Positions 1 to 8,042 of a stretch of DNA of 24,662 bases are shown here, one piece after another. Origin of the DNA: a virus. The DNA lies in IMG/VR virus record IMGVR_UViG_3300021959_000369, positions 1-24,662 of that record, one strand, 5' to 3'. Within the stretch, counting starts at the first letter, position 1. Each line of letters starts with the position of its first letter. The position numbers were made by a program, and so were the translations under genes. Under the pieces are notes generated by a model. That model had not been told where the DNA came from. It was given only the letters and a program-made list of their open reading frames with translations, and ran no database searches.

Positions 1-725
1 ATAGAATTAAATTTGACAAAATGAATGGAGTTACATCTGTTGTAGATTGGACAGGAGGAACTTCATACGATTTTATAGATTATTTTTTCAAACGCGCCAC
101 AGGCTTCTTTGATGTGGTGGCTTATACTGGTAATGGGACTGCGGGAACAACTTATACACACAATCTTAGTGTTGCGCCTGAGATGATGATTGTAAAAGTT
201 AGAAGCATAGCTGAACCGTGGGTTGTGTATCACACGGGATTAAATGGAGGTGTTACTCCTCAAAACTACCATATACGTTTAACTAACGGCGTAGAGGCAG
301 CAGACTCTGACATTTGGAACAATACTGCTCCCACCTCTAGTGTATTTACCACAGGAGGAAATGACAAAGTAAATAGAAATACAGACACTTATATAGCCTA
401 TCTTTTCGCCACACTAGCAGGAGTAAGCAAAGTAGGCAGCTACACAGGCACAGGCAGTAACGTAGACGTAGACTGCGGCTTCTCGGCAGGTGCTAGATTT
501 ATCTTAATCAAACGCACTGACTCTACAGGCGATTGGTATGTATGGGACAGCGAGAGAGGTATTGTTGCAGGTAACGACCCATACTTGCTTTTGAACTCTA
601 CAGCCGCCGAAGTCACTAGCACGGACTACATTGACCCGTTAAATGCAGGTTTTACTGTAACAAGTTCTGCACCAGCAGCATTAAATGCCAGTGGCGGAAC
701 TTATATCTTTTTAGCAATAGCATAG
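1..725 (+). CDS. Phage tail fibre / tail protein, DUF7483-like, 5' truncated
   Basis: The frame is open from the first base: codons before the ATG at 21 read on without a stop, so the true start is upstream and this is the C-terminal part of a longer tail protein. It holds two tandem beta-rich modules. The first (about residues 28-135) opens with FFDVVAYTGNGTAG, then HNLSVAPEMMIVK. The second (about residues 138-234) repeats the plan with GSYTGTGSNVDVDCGFSAG and then RFILIKRTDSTGDWYVWD. This arrangement is characteristic of DUF7483-type domains in marine phage tail fibres, which sit at the distal tail and probably contact the host surface. It is followed after 7 bases by a tail-assembly chaperone, which fits. 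Receptor specificity cannot be read. The family call rests on pattern recognition. Confidence 0.72.
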   Translation, partial: RIKFDKMNGVTSVVDWTGGTSYDFIDYFFKRATGFFDVVAYTGNGTAGTTYTHNLSVAPEMMIVKVRSIAEPWVVYHTGLNGGVTPQNYHIRLTNGVEAADSDIWNNTAPTSSVFTTGGNDKVNRNTDTYIAYLFATLAGVSKVGSYTGTGSNVDVDCGFSAGARFILIKRTDSTGDWYVWDSERGIVAGNDPYLLLNSTAAEVTSTDYIDPLNAGFTVTSSAPAALNASGGTYIFLAIA

Positions 726-732
726 GTGACTT

Positions 733-1227
733 ATGGAATTTAGAGTACGTTCAAGCGGTGAACTGAAATCACAAGGTGAAATCCGCAAACTCAATCCAAA
801 TGTTTCTTTGCCAAAGGTGTGGAATAGCAACGTCTATGACACTTTGGGCATTGACCCAGTATTAGAAACACCCAAGCCAGACACTACTGGTGACTACAAG
901 GTAGTGGTTCGTGACGGCGCAGAACAGGACGCGAATAGCAACTGGGTACAGGCGTGGATAGAGCGGGATATGTTTTCCGACACTACGGAAGACGGCGTTA
1001 CTACCACAAAGGCAGAGCATGAGACTGCTTATCAGACTAGATTGGATACAGAAGCTGCGGAGCGTGTTAGATCTGAGCGTGACCAAAAGCTAAAAGACAC
1101 AGATTGGATGGGTATGTCTGACGTTACTATGTCAGCGGATTGGGCAACCTACCGACAAGCACTGCGCGATGTGCCGGCACAGGAATCCTTTCCAACCGAC
1201 ATCACCTGGCCGACTGAGCCTGTGTAG
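733..1227 (+). CDS. Tail fibre assembly chaperone (Phage_tail_APC-like)
   Basis: 164 residues, ATG at 733 with AGGTGA 4-9 bases upstream. The C-terminal third has the hallmark layout of Phage_tail_APC proteins: RDQKLKDTDWMGMSDV (about residues 116-131), then WATYRQALRDVPAQ (138-151), then a closing block with FP and TWPTEPV. The N-terminal half is a poorly conserved small beta domain followed by a charged helix. Such proteins usually lie directly after a tail fibre gene and assist its folding or attachment; they may be absent from the mature virion. The position straight after the truncated fibre gene supports this. The chaperone role is family knowledge, not seen in the sequence. Confidence 0.75.
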   Translation: MEFRVRSSGELKSQGEIRKLNPNVSLPKVWNSNVYDTLGIDPVLETPKPDTTGDYKVVVRDGAEQDANSNWVQAWIERDMFSDTTEDGVTTTKAEHETAYQTRLDTEAAERVRSERDQKLKDTDWMGMSDVTMSADWATYRQALRDVPAQESFPTDITWPTEPV

Positions 1228-1235
1228 TATGAGCC

Positions 1236-1445
1236 GTGATACATGTCTTTATTCTCATCGTAACGATTGGCGGTGAGGTTCAGTCTGAGGTATGCACACA
1301 AGCGTTATGCTTTCGATCACTAGAAACATGCAACTGGTACGCAGACAACCTACAAAGAGGTAGATCTCCAACTACGACAAGAGTCAGCGCGTACTGTAAA
1401 CCAATCCTGGTAGACCCAGATCAAGAGGGTGTAAGAGTTTACTAA
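1236..1445 (+). CDS. Small Cys-containing phage protein with hydrophobic N-terminus
   Basis: 69 residues starting at GTG 1236, 8 bases after the chaperone stop. The first 12 residues (VFILIVTIGG core) form a short hydrophobic stretch, which could be a weak signal or anchor. The rest is small and cysteine-bearing, with CNWYADNLQRG and AYCKPILVDPD. Small proteins of this plan (hydrophobic start, a C..YA..L segment, then YCKP) recur in the tail region of marine phages, but I know of no function. The stop codon overlaps the next ATG by one base. An ATG at 1229 in another frame gives no protein-like product, so the GTG frame is preferred. Confidence 0.6.
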   Translation: MIHVFILIVTIGGEVQSEVCTQALCFRSLETCNWYADNLQRGRSPTTTRVSAYCKPILVDPDQEGVRVY

Positions 1446-1921
1446 TGGCCGCTGAAATTATTGCTGCAGTATCTGCTTGTTCTAGTGCTTACAGGTTTAT
1501 CAAGAAGGCCGCAGCTGAAGGAAAAGACCTGGCCGACATGGGTAGGGCAATTGGTGCGTTTTTTGACGCCAGGGAAGAAGTCAGTATCCTTGAGCAACAG
1601 GCTACCACTAGCAGCAAAATTGGTAAGTTGTTTGGAGGAAAGTCTGTTGAGTCTATGGCTCTTCAGGCGACTCTGGAGAAAGACAAGGCTCAAAGGCTAG
1701 AGCGAGAACTGAAGGATATTTTCTTATGGAGTGGGCGAGGTGACCTCTGGGAAGATACCATCAGGCAGCGAGCCAGAATAAGAAATATGAAAATAGCCGA
1801 GGCTAAGGCAAAAGCTAAAGCCAGGGCAGACATGCTAGACCTGGTGGTCATAGGCGGAACATTGTTACTCATAGTGGTTATTGTTCTTTCTGTTACGAGT
1901 CTTATATTTGGTGCTGAATAG
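1445..1921 (+). CDS. Hypothetical membrane-anchored coiled-coil protein of the tail region
   Basis: 158 residues. The N-terminal part (1-60) has small helices with GKDLADMGRAIGAFFDAREE. The middle (60-130) is a charged helix likely to form a coiled coil, with a Lys/Ala run AKAKAKARADM near its end. Residues about 133-154 are strongly hydrophobic (VVIGGTLLLIVVIVLSV), a single C-terminal membrane segment. The start ATG overlaps the stop of the previous gene (TAATGG? arrangement, one shared base) and the stop abuts the next gene. Proteins with this layout are common next to phage tail genes and carry no assigned role. A C-terminal anchor with a cytoplasmic coiled coil could also suit a lysis accessory protein, but the tail context argues against it. 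Confidence 0.62.
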   Translation: MAAEIIAAVSACSSAYRFIKKAAAEGKDLADMGRAIGAFFDAREEVSILEQQATTSSKIGKLFGGKSVESMALQATLEKDKAQRLERELKDIFLWSGRGDLWEDTIRQRARIRNMKIAEAKAKAKARADMLDLVVIGGTLLLIVVIVLSVTSLIFGAE

Positions 1922-3403
1922 ATGACATTAGTTAGGTTAGACATTCCGGCCGGGATTTACAGAAACGGCACCGATCTGCAATCAGAGAACAGATGGCGAG
2001 ATGCGAATCTTGTTCGCTGGATAGATAAAACCATGCGCCCGGTTGGCGGATGGCGCGTTAAGAGCGACACCGCTGCTGCGTATAAAATACGCGGAATGCT
2101 TGCCTGGAAGGATAACTCCAATTCCAGGTATATCGCTGGCGGCACATACGAGAAGCTATATGTCTGGAACCAAGGCGGCACCAGATACGACATAACACCA
2201 ACCTCATTCACTTCTGGCAGAGAAGATGCATCCGCATTCACAGGATATGGCGCGGGCCCGTATAGCTATTACGAGTACGGCACTGAGCGTCCTGATAACC
2301 TTACTATACTGCCTGCTACTACCTGGTCACTTGATACATTCGGTCAATACCTTGTTGCCTGTTCACCAGATGACGGCAAGCTATACGAGTGGCAGCTGAA
2401 CACTGGCACACCTGCCGCGCAGATTACAAATGCGCCGACTTCCTGTACCGGGCTGGTTGTAAGCGAGGAACGCTTCCTGTTTGCTCTTGGCGCGGGCGGC
2501 AATCCTAGATTGGTTCAGTGGTGCGATAAAGAAAACAACACCACTTGGACGGCGGCCGCTACGAATGAGGCAGGAGATCTAGAGCTGCAGACGGCTGGAG
2601 AGATCCAGTGTGGTATTCGGGTCCGAGGCCAGGTTCTGATACTTACTAACGTTGATGCTCATGCGGCTACCTACCAAGGACCGCCATATGTCTACGGCAT
2701 CGAGCGTGTAGGTACATCTTGCGGGATAATCAGCAGGAAGGCGGTTGCCACAACTGACCAGGGTGCTGTGTGGATGGGACGCAGATCTTTCTTTGCGTAT
2801 GGCGGCGGAGCTGTGACCAAGATGGCGAGCGATGTATCTGATTACGTTTTTTCTGATATTAACGTTTCGCAGCAGAGCAAGGTCTGGGCTGTCACTAATT
2901 CTAGGTTTGGTGAAATCTGGTGGTTCTATCCATCTGGCGGATCAACTGAGTGTGATCGGTACGTGATTTACAATTTTGCAGAAGGAACTTGGTCAATTGG
3001 CGAAATGGCTAGAACCTCTGGCATAGACCATGGCGCCTTCAGAACGCCCATATGGGCCGATGCGGACGATAAGAAGATCTATGAGCACGAGGTCGGTTTG
3101 TCCTACGGATCTCTGTCTCCGTTCGCTGAGAGCGGCCCTATCATGATTGGTAATGGCGATAACGTTGCCCAGGTTACCAAGATGATTCCTGACGAGAGAG
3201 CTCAGGGAGATGTGAATGCCACGTTCAAGACTAGATTTTATCCAAATGGCGATGAAACGACTCATGGACCTTATTCTATGTCTAATCCAACGTCTCTCAG
3301 ATTTACCGGCAGACAGATAAGGATCAGAGTAGAAGGTCAGGTGCTCTCAGATTGGCGTGTAGGCGTTAACAGGCTTGATGTAAGGCAGGGTGGCACCAGG
3401 TGA
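1922..3403 (+). CDS. gp10-like tail hub / DNA stabilisation protein (beta-propeller type)
   Basis: 493 residues, ATG directly after the previous stop. The protein is beta-rich throughout, with repeated W/Y-x-G strands and blade-like turns: RPVGGWRVKS near residue 40, MLAWKDNSN, then GRRSFFAYGGG (about 289-299) and the C-terminal RIRVEGQVLSDWRVGVNRLD. This layout fits the P22 gp10 group of packaged-DNA stabilisation or tail hub proteins (P22 gp10 has about 470 residues), which sit below the portal as part of a short tail and keep DNA inside the head. Length, position among tail genes and the conserved ending support this. I see no gp10 signature that excludes another propeller-type tail protein, so the name is an inference. 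Its stop overlaps the GTG of the next gene. Confidence 0.55.
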   Translation: MTLVRLDIPAGIYRNGTDLQSENRWRDANLVRWIDKTMRPVGGWRVKSDTAAAYKIRGMLAWKDNSNSRYIAGGTYEKLYVWNQGGTRYDITPTSFTSGREDASAFTGYGAGPYSYYEYGTERPDNLTILPATTWSLDTFGQYLVACSPDDGKLYEWQLNTGTPAAQITNAPTSCTGLVVSEERFLFALGAGGNPRLVQWCDKENNTTWTAAATNEAGDLELQTAGEIQCGIRVRGQVLILTNVDAHAATYQGPPYVYGIERVGTSCGIISRKAVATTDQGAVWMGRRSFFAYGGGAVTKMASDVSDYVFSDINVSQQSKVWAVTNSRFGEIWWFYPSGGSTECDRYVIYNFAEGTWSIGEMARTSGIDHGAFRTPIWADADDKKIYEHEVGLSYGSLSPFAESGPIMIGNGDNVAQVTKMIPDERAQGDVNATFKTRFYPNGDETTHGPYSMSNPTSLRFTGRQIRIRVEGQVLSDWRVGVNRLDVRQGGTR

Positions 3404-4056
3404 GCGAATACGTTCCAGAGCCCTCTGGAGGCGCCTGGGAGACTTGGGCAAAACGCCTGAATCAGTACCTGGCTAGAACTAGGTCCATACTCAGGCACAA
3501 GATATCTGGAGAGAGCGCGTCCGAAGACGGCATTCTCCTGTGGGATCCACAGTATAAGTATCCTGTGATCTCCAAAGACGGCGAGTATGTGCAGATAGTG
3601 CTAGAAGATGGTCATGCTAATCTATCGATTGGCTCTGACCAGACAGCCGCGGCAACTAATACTGCATATGCTCTGACTTTTGATACGCCAAGCGGTAACG
3701 TAGGCATATCACTAGGCACACCGTCTAGCAGAATAGTGTTTGATCAGGCTGGAGAGTACCTGCTGGCTTTTACAGCGCAGATAACTTCAACCTCGTCATC
3801 TACAGCTAACTTTTGGTTTTGGCCCAGAATAAACGGCACAGACGCTTCTGGGAGCACTATCAAGGCCGCTTTGCACCAGAATACGGCAACAACCGTGGTG
3901 TCCCGGTCAGCGATATTTAACATATCTGCTAATGATTACCTTGAGGCAATGTGGGCGGTAGATAACACTAACGGGTTTCTGGATAACCATGCTGCGACGG
4001 CGTTTGCACCATCAACACCTGCAGTGACACTGGCAATAACAAGAATACATGGTTGA
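3400..4056 (+). CDS. Virion fibre protein with C1q/jelly-roll-like C-terminal domain
   Basis: 218 residues from a GTG that overlaps the previous stop (GTGA). Residues 1-50 are helical and basic (WAKRLNQYLARTRSILRHK). A short linker follows (ILLWDPQYKYPVIS, about 45-60). Residues about 95-218 look like a C1q/TNF-type jelly roll: a beta strand ending IVFDQAGEYLLAFTAQI, then strand pairs with FWFWPRINGT and the final VTLAITRIHG. In phages such domains form trimeric knobs on tail or head fibres. The short N-terminal part may attach to the propeller protein encoded just upstream; that link is inference. No enzymatic motif is seen. Confidence 0.6.
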   Translation: MSEYVPEPSGGAWETWAKRLNQYLARTRSILRHKISGESASEDGILLWDPQYKYPVISKDGEYVQIVLEDGHANLSIGSDQTAAATNTAYALTFDTPSGNVGISLGTPSSRIVFDQAGEYLLAFTAQITSTSSSTANFWFWPRINGTDASGSTIKAALHQNTATTVVSRSAIFNISANDYLEAMWAVDNTNGFLDNHAATAFAPSTPAVTLAITRIHG

Positions 4057-4408
4057 TGAATTCAAAAGGTGTGAGCCTTGGATAAACGCAGCCCTTCAGT
4101 ACAGCGGCGGAACTCACGAAGTTGTTGACGTTTTTGATGGTATACTAGAGGGCAGAATGCAGTTATGGCCCGCAGAGAATAGCTGCCTGGTAACAGAAAT
4201 ATTGGCATATCCCAGGAAGAAGGTTTTGCACATATTCTTGGCTGGCGGAGATCTGGACGAGATCACCGGGATGCAAGAAGATGTTATAGCTTGGGCTAAA
4301 GGTCAAGGATGCTCTGGCCTGACACTAGCAGGGCGCCCAGGTTGGAAGAAGGCGCTAGAGAAACTTGGTTGGAAACCTACACTATTAACATTAGGTAAAG
4401 ATATATGA
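4049..4408 (+). CDS. GNAT-like phage protein of unknown role
   Basis: 119 residues, starting inside the last codons of the fibre gene (8-base overlap). The order of elements resembles a small GCN5-type acetyltransferase fold: a beta hairpin (FDGILEGRMQLWPAENS, about 29-45), a central strand pair (VTEILAYPRKKVLHIFLAGG), a helix (ITGMQEDVIAWAKGQG), a strand (LTLAGRPGW) and a last helix (KKALEKLGW). The Q/RxxGxG acetyl-CoA loop of active GNATs is not evident; AGGDLDEI stands at that place, so catalysis is doubtful. Proteins of this plan are frequent beside short-tail genes in marine phages. The function is unknown, and a structural or adaptor role is as likely as an enzymatic one. Confidence 0.55.
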   Translation: MVDEFKRCEPWINAALQYSGGTHEVVDVFDGILEGRMQLWPAENSCLVTEILAYPRKKVLHIFLAGGDLDEITGMQEDVIAWAKGQGCSGLTLAGRPGWKKALEKLGWKPTLLTLGKDI

Positions 4409-4884
4409 GTGGCGGAAAAGGCGGAAGCCAGACAACACAGGTAGAAGTACCTCAATATGTAGAGGATGCTGCACGGGCCAACCTGGCTCAAGGCCAAGAG
4501 GTCAGCAGAATCGGTTATACGCCGTATTACGGTCCCAGTGTCGCTGCTTTTAGTCCGATGCAGACGGCCGCTATGCAGAATACTGCAGATTTTGCGTCTG
4601 CTTTTGGCATGGCTCCTCAGATGGATGTCACGGCAGGTATGCCGCAGGCTGAGGAGTATGCGGGCGGGATTAGAGGTTACAGCTCGGCGCCTTTGTACGA
4701 GCAGGCAGTTGCAGAGCTCGCGGCTAGACGCCCTGCCCAGGCTGCCCTCATTGAATCCCAGTTTATTGATCCAACTGCTACAACCATGCAGCAAGGTTTG
4801 CTTAACCGAGGGTTTGATGATGCCGGCATGGACTATGGCTATGACGAGAACATGGACTACAGGTACAGCGGTTACAGACCGTAA
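4405..4884 (+). CDS. Hypothetical glycine/tyrosine-rich structural protein
   Basis: 159 residues; its ATG overlaps the previous stop (ATGA). The start MSGGKGGSQTTQVEVPQYVE is typical of phage virion proteins that lie ahead of ejection or adaptor genes. The body has PYYGPSVAAFSPMQTAAMQN (about 41-60), a motif also met at the front of large Ala/Gln-rich virion proteins, and ends in a tyrosine/aspartate-rich tail (DYGYDENMDYRYSGY). The motif is shared in style with the next gene's family, and the two may form one functional unit or be the halves of a protein that is fused in relatives. No enzymatic signature is visible. Confidence 0.6.
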   Translation: MSGGKGGSQTTQVEVPQYVEDAARANLAQGQEVSRIGYTPYYGPSVAAFSPMQTAAMQNTADFASAFGMAPQMDVTAGMPQAEEYAGGIRGYSSAPLYEQAVAELAARRPAQAALIESQFIDPTATTMQQGLLNRGFDDAGMDYGYDENMDYRYSGYRP

Positions 4885-4895
4885 GGAATATATAT

Positions 4896-6611
4896 ATGGC
4901 TGGCGCAGGCGGACAACAGCAGCAACCACAGATGATGAATGTAGGTCAGCAGCAGGCTGTGCCTACCTTTGGCTCTCCTACGGCAATTGGCCAGGCAAGC
5001 GTACCCGGAGCAATCATGCAATCAATGGGCCAAGCGGCCCAAACAGCGTCTCAGGCCACGAATTACCAGCCACAGAACGTTCAGGCTGCAATGGCTCAGG
5101 CTCAGGGCTACGATGCTGCTCAGGCTTCTGCGGAAAGAGCGATGGCAGAACGTGCGGCAGCTCAAGGCTATGAGGCTACTGCAGCGGCAGCGCAAGGATA
5201 CGAGGCAGAAAGAGCTGCGGCAGAACGCGCAGCGGCTCAAGGTTACGGAGCAGAAAGAATTGCCGGAGTTGGCCCTGTAACCGCAGAACGTGTTGCGGCG
5301 GGTCAGTTGGCCGGAACAAACCTAGATCCCTATTTCAACCCATATGAAACTCAAGTAGTCCAGCAGTCGCTGCAGGACATCGAGAGACAGAGGTTGATGC
5401 AGCAGAACCTGGGAGCAGCTCAGGCAGAGGCAGCAGGCGCCTATGGCGGATCCCGGTCCGGCATTGCTGCAGCAGAGACTAATCGAGCATTTGCTGAGCA
5501 GGCAGCGAGGACCGCGGCAGGATTGCGTCAGGCAGGATTCACTCAGGCTCAGCAAGCGGCTCAGACAGACATACAGAGAGCCCTACAAGCTAATCTGGCC
5601 AATCAGGCTACCGGGCTGCAGGCAGCTACCACTACCGCAAATCTTGGGCAGCAGGCACAGCTCGCTAACCAAGCGGCGGCCAACCAGGCAGCGCAATTTG
5701 GAGCTCAGTCTCAGAACGTGGCAGCACTGCAGAATGCCCAGCTTGGCACTCAGGCAGCTCTTGCTAATCAGGCTGCAGCTAACCAAGCTTCTCAGTTTGG
5801 CGCTCAGGCACAAAATGTTGCAGCATTGCAAAACGCAGCAGCTCAGAACCAAGCGGCACAATTCGGAGCCCAGGCTCAAAACGTAGCAGCGTTACAAAAC
5901 GCACAATTAGGCACTCAAACGGCACAACAAAACGCTCAGCTTGGCACTCAAACTGCCCTGGCAAATGCAGCGGCGCAGAATCAAGCTGGCCAATTTGGAG
6001 CTGCGGCGCAAAATCAAGCAGCTCTTGCCAACCAGCAAACAGCTATGCAGGCCCAGTTAGCTAACCAGCAGGCCGGTCTACAGGGTCAGCAGGCAAGGCT
6101 CTCAGCGGCTAACCAATTAGCCAACACTGCTAACCTTGGTTTTGGCATGGTCAGAGACGTTAGGTCTGATCTTGCCGCGGCAGGAGCTCAGCAGCAGGCA
6201 GTACAGCAGGCGCTGATTAACGCAGCTCAGCAGCAGTACGCTGGATATACTGGAGCACCACAGCAGGCTCTACAGACGCAGCTAGGCGCATTCGCGGGAT
6301 CTCAGACAGGCGAGCAGACTCAGACGGCTACACGCCAGCCTGGACTGTTTGACTACCTGTCACTAGGAGCAACAGCAGCAGCATCTGACCGTAGGCTGAA
6401 AGAGAACATCCGCCAGGTAGGCATGACTGACCGCGGCATCAATCTCTATCGATGGGATTGGAACGATGAAGGCCGCAGGGTCGCAGGCAATCAGGAGGGC
6501 TTTGGTGTAATCGCGCAAGAAGTGAAGCGCATTATCCCTGAAGCAATCTCCATGGCTGAAGATGGCTATCTGAGAGTTGACTACACCAAGATATTTCCCT
6601 GGTTACACTAA
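4896..6611 (+). CDS. Ala/Gln-rich virion protein with C-terminal Peptidase_S74 chaperone domain
   Basis: 571 residues, with AAGGA 9-13 bases before the ATG. Residues 60-135 carry four AQGY repeats in an alanine-rich helix. Residues 143-230 hold the most conserved block (YFNPYETQVVQQSLQDIERQ, then GGSRSGIAAAETNRAFAEQA). Residues 230-410 are almost pure Ala/Gln/Asn helix with three copies of QFGAQxQNVAALQN. Residues 497-571 are a Peptidase_S74 intramolecular chaperone: SDRRLKENI (cleavage expected between Ser497 and Asp498), YRWDWN, GVIAQEVKRIIPEA and DGYLRVDY. In known S74 proteins the domain drives trimer folding and then cuts itself off, usually from a fibre or spike. Here the chaperone follows a long helical rod near ejection genes, so the product is probably an oligomeric virion component. 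Its exact place is unknown. Confidence 0.78.
   Translation: MAGAGGQQQQPQMMNVGQQQAVPTFGSPTAIGQASVPGAIMQSMGQAAQTASQATNYQPQNVQAAMAQAQGYDAAQASAERAMAERAAAQGYEATAAAAQGYEAERAAAERAAAQGYGAERIAGVGPVTAERVAAGQLAGTNLDPYFNPYETQVVQQSLQDIERQRLMQQNLGAAQAEAAGAYGGSRSGIAAAETNRAFAEQAARTAAGLRQAGFTQAQQAAQTDIQRALQANLANQATGLQAATTTANLGQQAQLANQAAANQAAQFGAQSQNVAALQNAQLGTQAALANQAAANQASQFGAQAQNVAALQNAAAQNQAAQFGAQAQNVAALQNAQLGTQTAQQNAQLGTQTALANAAAQNQAGQFGAAAQNQAALANQQTAMQAQLANQQAGLQGQQARLSAANQLANTANLGFGMVRDVRSDLAAAGAQQQAVQQALINAAQQQYAGYTGAPQQALQTQLGAFAGSQTGEQTQTATRQPGLFDYLSLGATAAASDRRLKENIRQVGMTDRGINLYRWDWNDEGRRVAGNQEGFGVIAQEVKRIIPEAISMAEDGYLRVDYTKIFPWLH
5694..5903 (+). repeat. Imperfect in-frame repeats of QFGAQxQNVAALQN
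   Basis: Three near-identical 14-residue units lie in frame within the Ala/Gln-rich gene, at residues 267-280, 300-313 and 323-336, spaced 33 and 23 residues apart. They are linked by AQLGTQxA and NQAA units that also recur. The DNA copies differ mostly at third codon positions, so selection appears to hold the protein repeat and not the DNA. The repeats probably form a regular helical rod. Copy number could vary between relatives by recombination. Confidence 0.75.
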
Positions 6612-6913
6612 TGACTCCACTTGAAGCAATCATAGCATCACAACAGGCTGGCAATATGCCTACCCAGTACGCTGCTCAACTAATGCCCGTGCAGCCGGTA
6701 GATTTGCAGATGGGAATGCCTGTTGTGCCCTCTATGACAGCCGAGGAGCGCCGGGACATGTTTACTGGCTACGGGATACAACCAAACGCTAACGGCAACT
6801 ACAGCTTCGATGACAGGCTCAGGGTTGCTGGCTATAACCTTGCTAACGCACCGTTCAGGGCATACGACAACACCAGGTCTATGGCTCGCGGTCTAATGGA
6901 TCTATTTAGGTAA
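6611..6913 (+). CDS. Small hypothetical protein between virion genes
   Basis: 100 residues; the ATG shares one base with the previous stop (TAATG), so translation is probably coupled. The sequence has a Met/Pro/Gln-rich first half (IIASQQAGNMPTQYAAQLMP) and a second half with MTAEERRDMFTGYGIQPNA followed by YSFDDRLRVAGYNLANAPFR. It is helical with no membrane segment and no recognised domain. Its place between the S74 protein and the ejection-type proteins suggests a minor virion or assembly component. The function is unknown. Confidence 0.6.
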   Translation: MTPLEAIIASQQAGNMPTQYAAQLMPVQPVDLQMGMPVVPSMTAEERRDMFTGYGIQPNANGNYSFDDRLRVAGYNLANAPFRAYDNTRSMARGLMDLFR

Positions 6914-6917
6914 CACT

Positions 6918-8042
6918 ATGGCTAATGGCATAAACCCATATGCGCTACAGCAAGCTACCGGCGCGGGACCATTTACAAACCAAATGGCTAACCAGCCGAT
7001 ACCTGCGTTCCCGCCTCCAAGACAGGCTCCTGCGCCTCGTCAGGGAATGGGTGGGCGAGCGATGGGAATACTTGGGTCTATTGGTAACTTTATTCAAGAT
7101 AACCCGGCTTTGATGAACCGTCTTGCTATTGGCTTTCAGGGAATGACCTTGAATCCAAACGCTGCAATTATTAACGCTAATCAGAGGCAGTTAGAGGCCC
7201 AGCAGCAGCTGGATTTACTAAGAGATCAGGCAAACAAGACCGCAGAGTATTTGCGTCGAATGGGTTACACCACAGAAGCGGATATAGTAGAGAAAAATCC
7301 CACAATGGCTCAGGATGTGTTTAAGGCTGTTATTGGGAAAACTATAGGTACATCAGGAATAAAGACTAGCCAGGTCTATACAGACCCATCTTCTGGTCAG
7401 CAGTATGTTGTTGAAACTAACCCGAATACCGGGCAAATAGCTCGCAGAGATGTTGAGGGAGCAACAGGTCTTACTCCGCGGCAAGAGCAAGAAATGGAAA
7501 CCCAGACAGCTCTAACGCTGGCAGACAGAGAGTCTGCTCAGGCCGCCGGTCAAAGATATTACGGGCAAGCGGAATCTCTTAATACGCAGATGACTAATTT
7601 ACGAAGAGCTTATACAGCAAGCGCCGCAGGAGGTGGAAGCGGGCTTATAAGAAACTTATTGCCCGCTTTTGACGCGACTACATCTCAGTTGAGGCAAGCT
7701 GCAAATTCATTGGGTATCGATGTTATTAACTCGGCAACGTTCGGAGCACTAAGTGCGACAGAGCTGCAGTTAGCATTGAGCACCGCTATAGATATGAGCT
7801 TAGGGCCAGAAGAACTGCAAAAACAAATAACAGCGAAGTTGGCGGCTCAGGAAAAGCTATACAACGAGCTGCTTAGATCTGCTCAACTATTGTCATCAGG
7901 TAACACTGGGTACAGCACTTTCATACAGCGGCAAGAATTTATACCAGTTACTCCGCCAGCAGGAGTACCGTTAAGTGATTGGTATGGAATGGATGCTAAT
8001 CAAAAGAGACAGGCAATTGAGCTGTTTGGAGGTAACCAGTAA
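6918..8042 (+). CDS. Internal virion / ejection-type protein
   Basis: 374 residues, ATG four bases after the previous stop. Residues 1-50 are Pro/Gly-rich and disordered; a short amphipathic segment follows (GRAMGILGSIGNFIQDNPAL). Residues 85-115 form a Gln/Leu helix (RQLEAQQQLDLLRDQANKTA). Residues 130-180 have a small beta element with TSQVYTDPSSGQQYVVETNP. A long helical part closes the protein, with FGALSATELQLALSTAID (about 274-291) and QEKLYNELLRSAQLL. Proteins of this design lie next to portal genes in short-tailed phages and are thought to be stored in the capsid and ejected with the DNA. The call rests on composition and gene order, not on a specific domain. Confidence 0.6.
   Translation: MANGINPYALQQATGAGPFTNQMANQPIPAFPPPRQAPAPRQGMGGRAMGILGSIGNFIQDNPALMNRLAIGFQGMTLNPNAAIINANQRQLEAQQQLDLLRDQANKTAEYLRRMGYTTEADIVEKNPTMAQDVFKAVIGKTIGTSGIKTSQVYTDPSSGQQYVVETNPNTGQIARRDVEGATGLTPRQEQEMETQTALTLADRESAQAAGQRYYGQAESLNTQMTNLRRAYTASAAGGGSGLIRNLLPAFDATTSQLRQAANSLGIDVINSATFGALSATELQLALSTAIDMSLGPEELQKQITAKLAAQEKLYNELLRSAQLLSSGNTGYSTFIQRQEFIPVTPPAGVPLSDWYGMDANQKRQAIELFGGNQ

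Noticed and set aside
4303-4929. 208-codon - strand frame
   Set aside because: Composition of an antisense shadow, overlaps three coupled + strand genes, and no ribosome site or motif.
4466-5173. 235-codon + strand frame inside the glycine-rich and Ala/Gln-rich genes
   Set aside because: Arg/Leu-rich shadow of Ala/Gln codons, no ribosome site, no domain, and it overlaps two better supported genes.
5443-5886. 147-codon + strand frame within the repeat region
   Set aside because: Arises from repetitive CAG/GCA codons read out of frame; low-complexity Arg/Leu/Gln product.
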